In this document: piece by piece, positions 53,218 to 64,000 of the stretch
Layout: the number at the start of each line of letters is the position of its first letter
Numbering within the stretch: the first letter of the stretch is position 1
Assembly (NCBI GenBank): GCA_037389465.1
Contig: JAZARR010000231.1
Location: forward strand, 372,001-436,000
Source of the DNA: Baylisascaris procyonis
Taxonomy: Eukaryota > Nematoda > Chromadorea > Rhabditida > Ascarididae
DNA: 64,000 nucleotides
Direction of reading: 5' to 3'
Translations under genes and position numbers: made by a program
The notes under the pieces: model-generated
What the model saw: the letters and a program-made list of their open reading frames with translations, nothing else
Database searches by the model: none
What the model was told of the DNA's origin: nothing

Positions 53218-53224
53218 ATACAAA

Positions 53225-53800
53225 ATAAAGAGCAACACGACCACAGAGCTCAGAAAAGTTCATTCGATCATAACAAAGCAACTCATTAACAATTCATATC
53301 AAGGAAAAAAACCCACTCAATCAACTTATGCGTTACTCACGAAGGCATTCGCTCATCGCATAACCACTTCGTCCGCAACATATTTTCCAAGTGATCTAAG
53401 CACCTAAAATAAGGCAACACAATCCATCCACTGGATCCGATCTATCAAGAAAGAATACTTCGCAATTAATTACTTACTACCTGCTATAATGCAAAAAAAG
53501 TATACGCTAAAAAGAATATGCACATGAGTAAGCCTGAGGATATGTGCCCATGAGAGGAAGCGCATTCTGAAAATTCCCCTGACTATCCTTAGAGCATCGA
53601 AACATGAAGTTAAATAGATGAGATATGTCAGCAGAACTATTTTCTATTTAGAAGGATGAATACGATGGGCAACGAACGATATTAATCTGAAGACCAGTAA
53701 CTGCAATAACGCGTGTTTTTGAGTGGATTCATGCTAAGGATAAACCTAAATCTCCCTCAAAAATAATTGTAAACATAAGCCATCCCATCTTCCTGAGAAC
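53225..53800. other. Intergenic stretch, no supported gene
   Basis: No supported exon or RNA gene. An open frame at 53165-53407 begins inside the inverted repeat arm and is not convincing. Confidence 0.4.
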
Positions 53801-54006
53801 TTATTTATTTATTTATTTGTTTCAATCAAAAGAGCTTCATCATGAATAAACGTCTCTTCATATCGCTTCCACTCGTCTCGATCCAATGCTTCTCTCAGCC
53901 ATTTGGTTCCTGCGATCTTTTTAGAGGGTCACTCCATCTCTTTGTTGGTCGGCCTGCACTTCTTTTGCTACTCCGTGGTGTCCACTTTGTTATTTCTTTA
54001 GTCCCT
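53801..54006 (-). mobile_element. RTE-type LINE 3' end, truncated and frameshifted
   Basis: Reading the minus strand from about 54006, the frame gives ITKWTPRSSKRSAGRPTKRW and then SDP. This matches the conserved W-x-PR-x-x-KR-x-x-GRP-x-x-RW block near the C-terminus of RTE-like non-LTR retrotransposon proteins. At an A run of five the frame slips by one base. The neighbouring frame continues KIAGTKWLREALDRDEWKRY, then EETF and a stop at 53809-53811, matching the usual W-x-x-x-A-x-DR-x-x-W ending. The 3' side ends in (TAAA)n (plus strand TTTATTTATTTATTTG at 53801-53819), the short-repeat tail typical of RTE elements. It is strongly 5' truncated and inactive. Confidence 0.75.
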
Positions 54007-54027
54007 GAAAAAAAAAAAAAAATTGAT

Positions 54028-54105
54028 GAAATAGGCATGCAAATTAGGTGAAAAATGCAACGAAGTAGGAAATAGGCATGTTTCGAAGTTGGTGAAAAAT
54101 GCAAA
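54028..54105. repeat. Imperfect tandem duplication, about 42-bp period
   Basis: GAAATAGGCATG and GGTGAAAAATGCAA both occur twice, spaced 41-44 bases apart. It lies directly beside the truncated 5' edge of the LINE fragment. Confidence 0.7.
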
Positions 54106-55767
54106 TCGGCCAAATTAAAAAAGATCTGCCTCTAAATGCTAGGTGCGCTCGGAAGGGTCGAATATGTACCACCCTAAAATATATCCCACCCCCTCCACAC
54201 CCCCCCCACGCTACCTACAAAAATGGAATATCCCTTCGTGACGTTGGATTTAGGGAATGAATGTCACATTTCACAGTCTCTGATGGAAAACTTCAAGACT
54301 CCTACTTAATTCACTTTGCTTCAGCAATCTTCGCCGGTGAAAAGGAATCGATACATGTGCAGTGGATAAGTTGGAGTAATGCACACTTACGACCTGTGCG
54401 TTATTCTTTCACCCCTGCCACCGTATATACACTGACGTCACGTATGACTAAGTTTCCCAGATCAAACGTATTCTTTGTAAAGAAAGTATTGGGCGTTTAC
54501 TTAAAATGTTGTAGCTTTTTTATGTCTTATGGGGAAATATATGTTCCATTTTCATCCTCAGCAACCCACTGTTCTCTTCACCTGCGTTCCTTCTGATCAT
54601 TTCCCAGCTGTACGTCTTCACGGCCAAGTTCGCGACGCTTTAGCGAATACCTCATTCTGCTTCGGTCAAGAAGCACTTTCTGTTTGATTTCATTTACAGC
54701 TCCAGTCTCTTTACTATCCATGATGTTGCCGCATCATTCTTGCCGATTTGCACTTTAATCTTTGTGTAGTTTGAGTTATCGGATTCCTTTGTTAAGGTCC
54801 ACAATTCTGTGAAAACACCAAAGCAATACTTCAAATACACTATCGCAGCGATAAAAAGCATCATACGGCTAAGTGATGAGCTGAATATCAATGCTAGATC
54901 AGGCATTTAAATGTTTCCACCTCAGGACGTGAATCGAATACAGTAATGGGAACTGTGAACGTTACTGTGAATTGTGAGACCTGCAAAGTATTACTAGATC
55001 AGTTGAAATGCGAAGCGATATATTTATTCAGTGCATAGAGATAAGAAGCATAATAAAAGCAAATCGCACACTTTCTCTGTACCTAAATCCGAGAATAAAT
55101 GTAAAAATCTCATAGGCAATAAAACCGTATCACAGTATCTTGCGTGATTGGCAGAATCCTCATTCCAATCTTCTTAAGTAATCGATGCTAAAATAATGAA
55201 CATGAACTCCTCTATCTGCGTTCCTCATTCACCCACACAACCTAATCGGAATTTGTATAAATATCCGATCCTCGTCATGCCTTTTAAAGTAACAAAAACA
55301 ATATGTATAACACCGATCGTTGACAATTTTATTAAATACCTCCTACTTTCATTACAGATTGAGTTCAAATGAAAATGAATATTGGAAATTAACTTCGAGA
55401 TTGGCATGAGAAATCATTTCATGGCGCAGCAAATTCTGCAATTTTCATTCTGTTGATTCGCCAGTTGAAACTCTTTGAAAAGCATCAAGACCAACACGTA
55501 CAGCATATATATGCAAAGACACAACCTTGCCAGTGAACTATATATAAATGCAAATAAGGAAATGTGCGTGAAAAGATATGCACTACATAAGTGAACATCC
55601 AGCAGCTCTTCTTGAAAAGGCCGCATAAATTTACCTACATTTAAGACTAAAATGCATCCATGCTATTAGCTATCAAGCTATATCCCCCAGTTATCGATGA
55701 TGTAGTGTTCCAACATGTCTGACCGATGTCGATAATATTAGACGCATCGTCCAACAAGTCAAAGGCA
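54106..55767. other. Intergenic stretch between LINE scrap and TMEM254 copy B
   Basis: Contains a C-rich patch (about 54185-54212) and open frames without recognised motifs. A 111-codon plus-strand frame at 54261-54596 has no splice support. Part of this should be the 3' UTR of the minus-strand TMEM254 copy; the nearest clear AATAAA on that strand is near 55325, about 440 bases past the stop. Confidence 0.4.
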
Positions 55768-56040
55768 TCACTGTGACTGCTTCGCATATTTTATCAAAAG
55801 TCGAAGCGATGGATAGCCGAGAAGAAACGTCTGTGCTAACCACTTTGTTGTCGATATAGGTGACAGCTTTAAATCAGTACAAAGACTATTTGCGTAGAGT
55901 GCTTCACCGACATGTGCAAGCCAAGCGAGAATATTCCAAATTAACACCATTGTCCGATGATTCGTTCCAAGATAGTGGGCCAGTACACCCAAATAACTCA
56001 TATATGCAAGTGGCAAGCTTTCAACGTCATACCACGTCAT
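55768..56040 (-). CDS. TMEM254 (DUF4499) family protein, copy B, last exon
   Basis: The exon begins right after TTATTTTTAG and runs 90 codons to a TGA at 55768-55770. It starts MTWYDVESLPLAYMSYLG, continues with HYLGTN, then a membrane segment with AHVGEALYA, KWLAQTFLLGYPSLRLLI and a basic tail. The H-x-x-E-x-x-YA block and the W-x-x-QT-x-x-x-G-x-x-SL block are hallmarks of the TMEM254/DUF4499 family, small multi-pass membrane proteins of unknown function. About 42 of 90 residues are identical to the last exon of copy A on the same strand 4.9 kb away, and the acceptor sits at the equivalent codon. The first Met may simply be an internal codon, since copy A has Val there. A complete N-terminal exon was not found; see 57473-57548. 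Confidence 0.8.
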   Translation of the reverse strand: MTWYDVESLPLAYMSYLGVLAHYLGTNHRTMVLIWNILAWLAHVGEALYANSLCTDLKLSPISTTKWLAQTFLLGYPSLRLLIKYAKQSQ

Positions 56041-56078
56041 CTAAAAATAAATTAGAAATGATAGATCAAGCGGGAATA

Positions 56079-56210
56079 GTGCACCGTATAAGTCAGTCTA
56101 AGAAGGCTAGGAGCATCAGGGAGATTCAACGACTACCCAGCACGTATCGTAAGGTTAGCCTGAGGCAGAAACGGGAGGATATAAAAGGGTCGATGTGCTT
56201 ATGTATTCAC
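56079..56210 (+). repeat. Interspersed repeat, family R1 (copy 2)
   Basis: Homologous to 5431-5556 in the same orientation. It starts 38 bases upstream (in gene sense) of the copy B acceptor, so it lies in the presumed intron. GC-rich DNA follows to about 56370 and may be part of the element. Plus-strand open frames through it that overlap the TMEM254 exon are shadows. Confidence 0.7.
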
Positions 56211-56370
56211 TGCAGTCTCCAGACTGGCCTCAGGGCCAAGTGGGGCCTCATATGGCCACTGGAGTGCGCCAGGTGATCGGCCCCAGCGTAGAGTTCCACT
56301 GCAGGATCATGTCTTTGGACAAAGAGGGTAGGAAGTGGGGAAGGAGGAAAGAGGATTTTTGAGATTAGAA

Positions 56371-57472
56371 ACAATGAACATGAACATTCAGGTATCGATT
56401 AAGTGTCTTCTGAGTTGAGATTTTTTCTTGGTTGATTCAGTAACGGAAGAATGACTTACAAAGGTGATCAGTAATCCACCTGGAGTAACGATGAACCATA
56501 AGAAATGTGGAGAGCGAAAATAGTCCTTCATTTAGATAAAAATTCACTCTCGTTCACGAATTTTTTGTTATAAGTTCACACCGTTTAGGGTACCTGTAAA
56601 TCATAAGCAATAAACTAATAGACGCATCAGGTTATTTAGTAAGATGAACGTTTTTAGAACTTTTCCAAGTATGAAGGATGGTGCAATTTGGTGGTCGCTA
56701 ATGCAATGAACGCACCTCATGCCTAATGTCCGAACGGTACACCACTGCCCACTACGATGTGAGCAGGTCTGTTTGCAATTTTAAATATGTATGTATAAGC
56801 AAAGAACCTTGTCACCAATTAATCAAAACCTGTGCAACAACTGCAGTGTATCCGAGCAGTACTGAACCCACAGCGATGCTATGCTATGAAATGAATACCT
56901 CACAAAAGCACAAACCTTCCCATTTAACTACCGAAGAAACAGCCAGTTTTTCCTTAAGTTGCAAATTCTGTGAAAGCTTTCAACTTCAATGACTTAGCTG
57001 AAAAATCTTTCTACTCATAAATCAGCCTTATTTCAGCACCTTGCTATTAGAATTTTCTCAGCATTTCTTGGAACCTTCGAAATCCTCTCTTACATAGAAC
57101 CATCTTCTCCTTACATAGAAAAGAAATACTCGTAAAATATTGTCAAAATAAATGAGTGGGCACCAACCTCATCTTATCCAATGTAACTGAAATGGTTTAG
57201 AAGCATCATTTATGCAGACTAATGCGAAAGAAAATTTAAGACACCTTGGCTAGCAACTCGAAAATTCATTTCTCAGGAACACCTCAAACGGCATAGCAAG
57301 CATGCAAACGACCTAACTCATCTCTTAGTAACTTCATACAAGAGAGAACAAGGAGAAGTGAATATGTACCTGTTCCCTCCACATCGATGAATGCGATCAA
57401 GACGAGTTTACATGGCAGAGGACGGTATTTTCGCACAACCTTCAACGTTCTAATGAGTGGAACATTGATGAC
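56371..57472. other. Presumed intron DNA of TMEM254 copy B
   Basis: No repeats or coding-like exons recognised; only short random open frames. Confidence 0.35.
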
Positions 57473-57548
57473 AAGAGAGATAGCGAAAAGAAATATGGAG
57501 ACGTAATGCGTGGGCGAAAAAACTAACTGATTGCACTTAGATTCGCAA
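57473..57548 (-). CDS. Possible upstream exon of TMEM254 copy B
   Basis: A minus-strand frame reads NQLVFSPTHYVSIFLFAISL. Compared with exon 1 of copy A (FQLVSGPTFISIVVFMIFGW) it shares QLV-x-x-PT and then a hydrophobic run of similar length. A phase-0 GT follows (CTT/GTCATC, or AAT/GTTCCA a little later). The implied intron to 56040 is about 1.43 kb against 1.39 kb in copy A. Against it: the donors are weak and no ATG is in frame, so another 5' exon would be needed (an acceptor CTTTCTGTAG is available) or the copy is decaying. Five identities in 20 could be chance. Confidence 0.3.
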
Positions 57549-60500
57549 CTACAGAAAGCGATATTGCGTTTCGAGGTACTTTGCACTTTGCACCATCCTA
57601 ATGGAGCACAAAATGTAGAGCATATAATTATTTTTGATATTATAGTCGCATTGAATTTGATGTTTTCCTAACACATTCCACTTACTAGAACAACAGAATT
57701 GGGTTCAAATCTTTGAAGACTCATTTCATGAAGCGAGGGTTATTCATGAAGAACTGTCATGGTCATTGCATGGAAGCAGACATGTTTTTATTATTTTGCA
57801 ACTTGACAAAAAATCATACTTTGTGTAGGAAAAAAGCGTCCATCAGTCACTTGTTCCGTCTATATATTACAGCTCGAGATCAACTGTTCCAACCTCAGCG
57901 ATATTCAGATTACCACTGGCTGGACCCACTTTCACCCTCACGGAAACATCAAGGTAGTGTCGTCACATCATCGCTTTGAGATTCACGTTGTCTACTTTTT
58001 GAAGCTACCGTGTTTGAATCTCAGCAGGAACAATGCTTCTTGTATTGGACACTTCCGACATAGGTGGAAGCTTCATTAGAGCCTTCTACTCATCAAATGA
58101 TCTGAACCTGTATGAGTGGCTTTTTAGTAATATCCGACGCTGTTTACTTCTTGCCTAGACCTAAAGAGTAACAAATATTTCAAAATTTTACGGAGTGCGT
58201 TCTTCATGGCATTGCAGGCAACATCTCAGATTGTTCTTGCCTCTGCAGACCAAACTTATTATTGTGAACATATGTCATAATCTTTAATTACAACCAAAAG
58301 TTTAAAAAATGAGGATTCAACTGTTTTCATCTCATAGACGTGGGTGGTAACCGTCTTTTCTCTAGAACTTTTTCCTGAAAACTTCAAGCATTCGTTCCCA
58401 ATTCGTCTACCTGCATTAGCCGTTTTGAGAAGGAAACCTCCTAACCTACTGTGTGAGCTGGAAATCAGATATCTTTTATCTTGAGGTAGTATCATTGAGA
58501 TCTAGATCCTTTTACAGCATCATCCAGAAGATTGTCCAATCTGGAATACAAATGTTGAACAACATTACCGAAAATTGAAAGTCTTTGTAAACTTTGGTGC
58601 AGTCTCAATTCTGACAATGTTTCATCTTAGATAATCTCGTTTTTTTCATCGCTTACAATTCTCTTCCTCACGTTCACTACTGAAATAGATTACCCACTGT
58701 GCTACCCATCTACGAGGTGTTCGATTTTCATGCTATCGGCAACTCATATTTTATCGTAAATGTTTTTGAAATCGTTCCGATAAGATCCACATAGAGACCT
58801 GCAGAAAAAGTGGCAACCTTCCGAAACGTTCTCTACGCATTGTTCTGTTAACCTTACTTTATTACATCTTCTTTCCTTCAATATAATATTATTCTCGTGC
58901 TCGTAAGTGATTAGCTACTCGTACCTATGAGATATTGCAAATCAATTCATACACCTTTGTAACTTTCGTATTTAATAGATCTTAACGTGGTTATTAAAGG
59001 TGAAGGAAATTCTCGTTGTTCTTTTGAAAGCTATATGAGAGAATAGTATTGTGATTTGTAATGTTTATGAATATGATCACATTGAGGCAACATTCTTTTA
59101 CTATTCGTCAATATGTATTGAATATCGATTCCCTTCTGTTGAAATGTTTTTTTTTTTTTTTTTTCATCAACTGCAACAGAAATATTCGCCACCATCGCAT
59201 CTCTTTTTCTCAGAAATATATTTTTGCTCAAAAATTGCATTTCACTTAAGGTGTGTGTAAGAATGAAATTATTCGATACAAAGTGGAAATGGGGTATTGT
59301 TTTGAAATGGATAAAATTTGCATGAAATCGAATTCCTCAATCCCTTCGCCTCTCTGCTTCCCTCACCCCTCGTCTTCCTTCCCCTCAAAAAAACTTTGCA
59401 ATATAGGGCATTTTATTTGAGAACTGCATTTATCATTAGATAACAACGAACGTTTTGCGGAAAAAGAACCTCAAGCGGGTTAATTGCAAAATTCGCTTAG
59501 ATAAATCGAGTCATTCATTCCAATTCTCATTAACAAATTAATTATTTCTGTTTCATTTTTTTTTTTTTTTTGATATTTCGACACCGATAGTTTCAATGGA
59601 AGTTTTTTGAAGAAATCAATGAATCAAACACCGAATAAGGCGGCAACTGATTCAAGGAAGCGACGCAATCTGGAGTCTGTAGAGCCACTTCAAGACTTGC
59701 AACGAGTCTAGACTCATAAGCAACAAATTTTATTGCATTCCTTTCCAAATATTGGCATTTCACCGAAACAAATCCTTAGATAGCAAGGGTGACAAACATG
59801 GAAAACGTCAATAGAAAAGAAAGGTGATGATATTACTGTCAACAGTGCTAACTCGAAATCATGCAAAGTTTCTAAAATGTTGGTCGGAAGGTGCAGCTGA
59901 AGTATTTATTTAAAAAAACAAGTTGGGAAATGCCCTACAAATCATTGTAAATTATTCGCAATGCAATGCAGTATGTAAAAAAGCATACCCATTTCTGGGC
60001 GAAAAATGTTTAGCCGCTGATGATGCAAAATTCCCAACTTCCTTAGAGATCGTTATTTCTCTCCTCTATATGCTTGGAAATTTTTTTCGTTTAATTTGAT
60101 ATTCTAGATTTATAGAGTTCTGGAAAAGAATTTGCGACAGATCAAAGTACTTCCCCGGTGATATGGTCAACAAAGGCATTACTCTTGTGCTTTTCACACA
60201 TCAAAATCCCTTTTCGTGAAATTGGAAATTGATTGATATTGATTGATATGAAACTGATATATTGATATAGAAAATGATCTCGTAAAATTGATATAGATAT
60301 TTCCGTTGATCAAATTAAAATGCATTTAACATGATTTCATCACACAAGCCATGGTTGAAGTGGAATTTTCAAGCTTAGATATTTGAAAAATTTTGCAAGA
60401 AGTCGCCCTTTGTAAAACTCAAGCATTGCAATTTCAATCATAGAGAAAATTAGAGGAACCATAAGCGGCTATTTGAGTAATATGGAGTTGATTTTTAGAA

Positions 60501-60661
60501 CTGCCCCTAAATAAAACGGATCTCCAATTTGAAATATCCCCATACATGAATAAACGAATGAGCAGAGCCCATTATGCTTTTATGCAATGCAAAAAAAAAA
60601 AAAAAAACATTTATAAAGCATATGAAATGTTACTGGATAATCGAATACTTGTCAGGCGTAA
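57549..60661. other. DNA between the TMEM254 copies
   Basis: Contains T runs (about 59147-59164 and 59559-59572), a pyrimidine-rich tract (59338-59390), repeated ATTGATAT units at about 60228-60300 and an A run at 60591-60607. No supported exon. Confidence 0.45.
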
Positions 60662-60667
60662 TTTATT
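60662..60667 (-). promoter_or_regulatory. Candidate polyadenylation signal (TMEM254 copy A)
   Basis: Minus-strand AATAAA starting about 25 bases beyond the TAA stop of copy A. This is close but fits the short 3' UTRs common in nematodes. Confidence 0.5.
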
Positions 60668-60691
60668 AACTCAGAATATTGCATAAAGAAA

Positions 60692-61994
60692 TTACTTGCT
60701 ACGTTTAGAATGTGCAATGAGGATTGAGAGTGAGAAATATCCGAGAAGCATCGTTTGTGCAATCCATTTCACTGCACATCCCCAAGAATAGTTCAGCTTG
60801 CCGCAGCAATATGACGCATAAGCACTAAGGCATGCATGCTCGAAAAGTCCACCAGCGTTGAGGAACAGCAGAAGTGGACGGAAGTTCGTTCCAAGGTAAT
60901 GAAGAAATGAGCCGAGGTAGCTCATGTATGATGTGGGCAGTAGGTTCACGTCGTACCACATCACCTAAAAAAAAAGGCTTTTCACTAACTTTGTGCTCAG
61001 AATTAGGGCAATGCGGAGCAATTTTCAGATTACATAGGGGGAATGAAGATTGGCTTGGGTGAGAGGAGGGTAGAATTGAAGAAGAGTTGATAACAGTTCC
61101 CGGGCATCCCCAATTCTGCAAAATGTTGCAGTGTGGAATATCGAGAATTTCCGGCAAGAAGATTTTTATCTGTTTTTTTTTTTTTTTTGCATGCTTTACT
61201 ACAGGAATACTGATGTGGCCACCACGATTTCTTCGATCGCTTACCTAATCATGCTCAGTCCACAAAATATTTTGTGAACACTGAACTGTTACTATCTATC
61301 ATAGTTTTCTGTGAATGAAGCTAAGTAGTTTTCTGTGAATGAAGCTAAGTTTATTTAATTCTATATTATTGGGGAATTTAGCTTCTGCTGCAAAGAATAT
61401 GTCAAAACTGACATCACGCATGCTCTTTTCAGCAAATGAATGTTCCAAAATATCATAGAAGCTATTCCGTTTTGGATAACCGGGAAGCATTCCTCTACCA
61501 ACATTATTAAATCGTTGTTGAATTTCGCAATTAATTTTACAACTTTTAATGAGAAAATGTGATTAGATGCTTTATCAGAGAGGATGAGATTTCAATTGAA
61601 CGCTATGAGCTTCATTAGACACACAATTTGCTGATTGCTGTAAATTGGCATGATTAAGAATAAAGCCTTATATTTTTACATTAGTCAATAAGTTCTATGA
61701 GGAAAGTCATCGCATTAAAGCAGTTTCGATGTTGATAACAATTATAGCACCAAAAGGCAAAAAATTAGATGCATTTGTGAGTACATCTCTCGCTTCAACG
61801 TTATTTGCACGACACATTGTCATCATTCAACACACATTGGCATAAATTGATAACAACCTTGCTCCGTAGTAGATATGCTTTTTGAAGCATTTTCTCTTGC
61901 CAATCCTTTATTTTCGCATCTCCAGCCCAGGCATTTGTGTGCTACCCTTACAACACTTTTTTGTTGAAATTAGCAGCGACTGTCATATTTGAAG

Positions 61995-62085
<91 letters not shown>

Positions 62086-62443
62086 GTATATCGCTTAATA
62101 TGGTCACTGGTTGTAAAATGTGCTGTTTTAACATAAAAAGAAGAGAAAGTTGCGATAGGTAAACCGATAGTTACTATGACATGAATTATGAGAGGATGAA
62201 CTTGGCACTCGACACGCATTGCGCTTTTCGGTTGATTGCGCACTGCTGGTTTCAATCGATCCTTGCGCCATCCAAGAAAAACGGAAATAAAGCATTCACG
62301 AAGTATTTAAATATTATGACAGCATATATGTGAAGAGTTCATTACAAACGTACCCAACCAAATATCATGAACACCACAATGCTTATGAAGGTCGGACCAC
62401 TGACCAGCTGAAAATAATCAGAATCGTTTCGCGATGACGTCAT
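60692..62443 (-). CDS. TMEM254 (DUF4499) family protein, copy A
   Basis: Two exons on the minus strand: 62443-62354 (30 codons, ATG start) and 60964-60692 (91 codons with TAA). The intron of 1389 bases has donor TGG/GTACGT and acceptor TTTTTTTTTAG, phase 0. The product is 120 residues, close to the usual length of vertebrate TMEM254. It starts MTSSRNDSDYFQLVSGPT, followed by hydrophobic segment 1 (FISIVVFMIFGW). Exon 2 has VMWYDVNLLPTSYMSYLG, HYLGTN, a second hydrophobic segment, KWIAQTMLLGYFSLSILIAH and a basic C-terminus. The ATG was chosen because the YF-x-LV-x-x-P lead of the family follows it without a splice. The block that reads AHVGEALYA in copy B is EHACLSAYA here, so the usual Glu is lost. 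Function of the family is unknown; an intracellular multi-pass membrane protein is expected. Gene symbol is by family only. Confidence 0.85.
61302..61349. repeat. Perfect 24-bp tandem duplication in TMEM254 copy A intron
   Basis: TAGTTTTCTGTGAATGAAGC plus TAAG occurs twice head to tail without a mismatch, which implies a recent slippage or duplication event. Confidence 0.9.
61997..62092. repeat. (TA)n microsatellite in TMEM254 copy A intron
   Basis: About 83 bases of pure TA dinucleotide followed by imperfect TGTATA units. It lies inside intron 1 of TMEM254 copy A. Confidence 0.95.
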
Positions 62444-64000
62444 GATCGTGCGACCGTCTTCAATTCTGTAAATTCTTTATAGTAAGAATTCATCAACAAA
62501 TATGCTTAAAAGCGAGCATTACGAACACTCAACGTTTCCCATTTCACGAAACCTCAAATCTTTTTGCCCATCTTAACGTTTTAATAGAAATAAGGACAGA
62601 AAGTCATAGAGGCCTTTCCAGAAAGCCGGGTATGTCTGTGTTTGCCACTCTATAGAGTTGGAATATTGGATCTAAATTTATTTGCATATTTCACTAAGAA
62701 TCACATAAAACGCCAACTTGAACAAATGCGAAAACGTGAACAAATATGAATCAATGGAGCGTAGATTTACTTAGTTGTCGTACAGTAGAATTATGAACGT
62801 ATTAGCTACATCGAATTTTCTCTAATTTTGCGTCAGTTATAAATATAAAAAAAGCGTTTAGAAATTCCGATTGTCCGTAGCAATTAAATTGTATCTACAA
62901 GTGCTAATCGACGGTCGCAGTTTCATGAGACTTCTGTGCATTTCAAGATATGAAAATAATTCGCAACAAAGAGAATGGAAGAGAGCAAAAACGCCGAACT
63001 TGGACCTTTCTTTATTGGTGCCCACGTTTCAAGGATTCCAGCAATAACTGATCCATCACTAGTGTGATAGCTCCGAAATTCCGGTTTACGTTCGCTAATA
63101 AATACTCACGATTTGCAGAAGGCGATAGAAATAACACAAGAAATGCATGCACATTAACTAAATAATAAGAATAATCCTTGTTGTTCTGATATCTAGATAG
63201 TGGTGTGGATGGTTTATGTCAAATGCATTGAGCACAAAAATATTCCGTATTTCTATCATATCAAATTTGCAAAAAATTTCCTGTTACTATTAAGTGGAAA
63301 TGCAGCCGCAAATCGAACCACCAAATAAGATAAGGAACGGAATTAAAACCTACACGATTCATTGGTCATAGATTATTGAGGAAAATTTGAAAAGCAGTAC
63401 ATCAACAATTCAAGTAGAATTCGACGCTGATGGTGCCTAGTGTCATTCCAAGACTGGTCCTAAATCCGCCTTGTTATTGCACTGAAATAGGAGGTTGCTT
63501 TTGAGCTATATAGTTGGAAAGCCACAGCAGCAACACGCAATGTCTCAGCGGCGGGATAGCAAGGTCGAGACGGCGTTTCAAAAACATGTGAAGAGAAGAG
63601 AATTCAAAGATATGAAGGTCTTTTGATCATGAAACAGTGCAAAAAACATTCCAGACGTGAAATGTGAAAGATTCGAAGCTATGGGAGATTGCATCTTTAG
63701 CACAAAAAGCATTTTTTTTTTTTGCTCATGAAACCTCTCAAATTCTGCCCGGTAAATACAAACTACAAGCTTATAGAAACATATTTTTCATTTGATCAAA
63801 TGAATGATATCCCTTCCACACGTACATTCCTGAGAACCTTCAACGTTTAGCAAATTTTTTTTAGATATACTATGATGAGGAACAAGTTGACGCGAACTAG
63901 ATTTCAAATTTTGAACGCAATAATCCATGTTTGAGTAGACTCCCAATCTAAAAATTGTGCAATTTGGATTCAAAAGTCAACATCGAAATGGGGAGATTGT
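62444..64000. other. Upstream flank of TMEM254 copy A, no supported gene
   Basis: AT-rich; should contain the promoter of TMEM254 copy A, but no core element can be named. A T run lies at about 63712-63724. Short open frames only. Confidence 0.4.

Larger units (their letters stand above)
52671..53224. mobile_element. Long inverted-repeat (foldback/MITE-like) element
   Basis: Two arms of about 230 bases, 52677-52906 and 52988-53217, are reverse complements of each other at roughly 85-88% identity by eye, with a few small indels. They flank an 81-base GC-rich centre. The outer ends read AACAAGTTG and CAACTTGTT; beyond them TTTGTA and TACAAA extend the inverted repeat with a one-base slip. Nearly the whole unit is palindromic and contains no transposase frame, which fits a non-autonomous foldback or MITE element. 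No clear target-site duplication is visible at the outer edges. A transcript crossing it would fold into a long hairpin. Open frames through it on both strands are mirror images of each other and not genes. Confidence 0.85.

Noticed and set aside
55860..56276. 138-codon plus-strand open frame
   Set aside because: It is antisense to the TMEM254 copy B exon and then runs into repeat R1; the minus strand carries the recognisable protein.
60825..61157. 110-codon minus-strand frame and a 62-codon plus frame at 60874-61062
   Set aside because: Both overlap the TMEM254 copy A exon in other frames and cross its splice acceptor; they are shadows.

Overview
The window looks like AT-rich nuclear DNA from a nematode, most likely a strongylid (hookworm-type, clade V). 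Reasons: introns of 0.5 to 4.5 kb with T-rich TTTTCAG/TTTTTAG acceptors, very low gene density, long (TA)n microsatellites, a decayed RTE-type LINE 3' end and a long inverted-repeat element. The exact species cannot be named from the sequence. There are no operons, CRISPR arrays, rRNA genes or convincing tRNA genes.

Layout. Positions 1-41692 are mostly gene-poor DNA: diverged interspersed repeats, four (TA)n tracts, purine/pyrimidine tracts and a few coding-like open frames of unknown identity (near 19271, 20436, 23877, 38776 and 39822). Positions 41693-50711 (+) carry a multi-exon gene for a type II membrane protein with an extracellular BRICHOS domain, an RRRR proprotein-convertase-type site and a Cys-rich C-terminal tail. 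It was reconstructed from six exons with matching phases; its 5' exon(s), and perhaps one exon covering the first BRICHOS strand, are not resolved. Positions 50712-55767 hold a (TA)n tract, a 0.55 kb long-inverted-repeat (foldback/MITE-like) element at 52671-53224 and a frameshifted RTE LINE C-terminus at 53809-54006 (-). Positions 55768-62443 (-) contain two tandem, same-strand paralogues of the small membrane protein TMEM254 (DUF4499). The distal copy (60692-62443) is a complete two-exon, 120-codon gene. The proximal copy has an intact 90-codon last exon (55768-56040) and only a tentative upstream exon. Positions 62444-64000 show nothing clear.

The recognised genes do not form an obvious pathway. 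Both encode small membrane proteins: the BRICHOS protein would enter the secretory pathway and be cleaved, and the TMEM254 paralogues are multi-pass proteins of unknown function. No system of clearly new type was found. The points most worth a second look are the BRICHOS precursor architecture, the diverging TMEM254 tandem pair, the foldback element, and a repeat family with one copy near 5.4 kb and another in the TMEM254 region.
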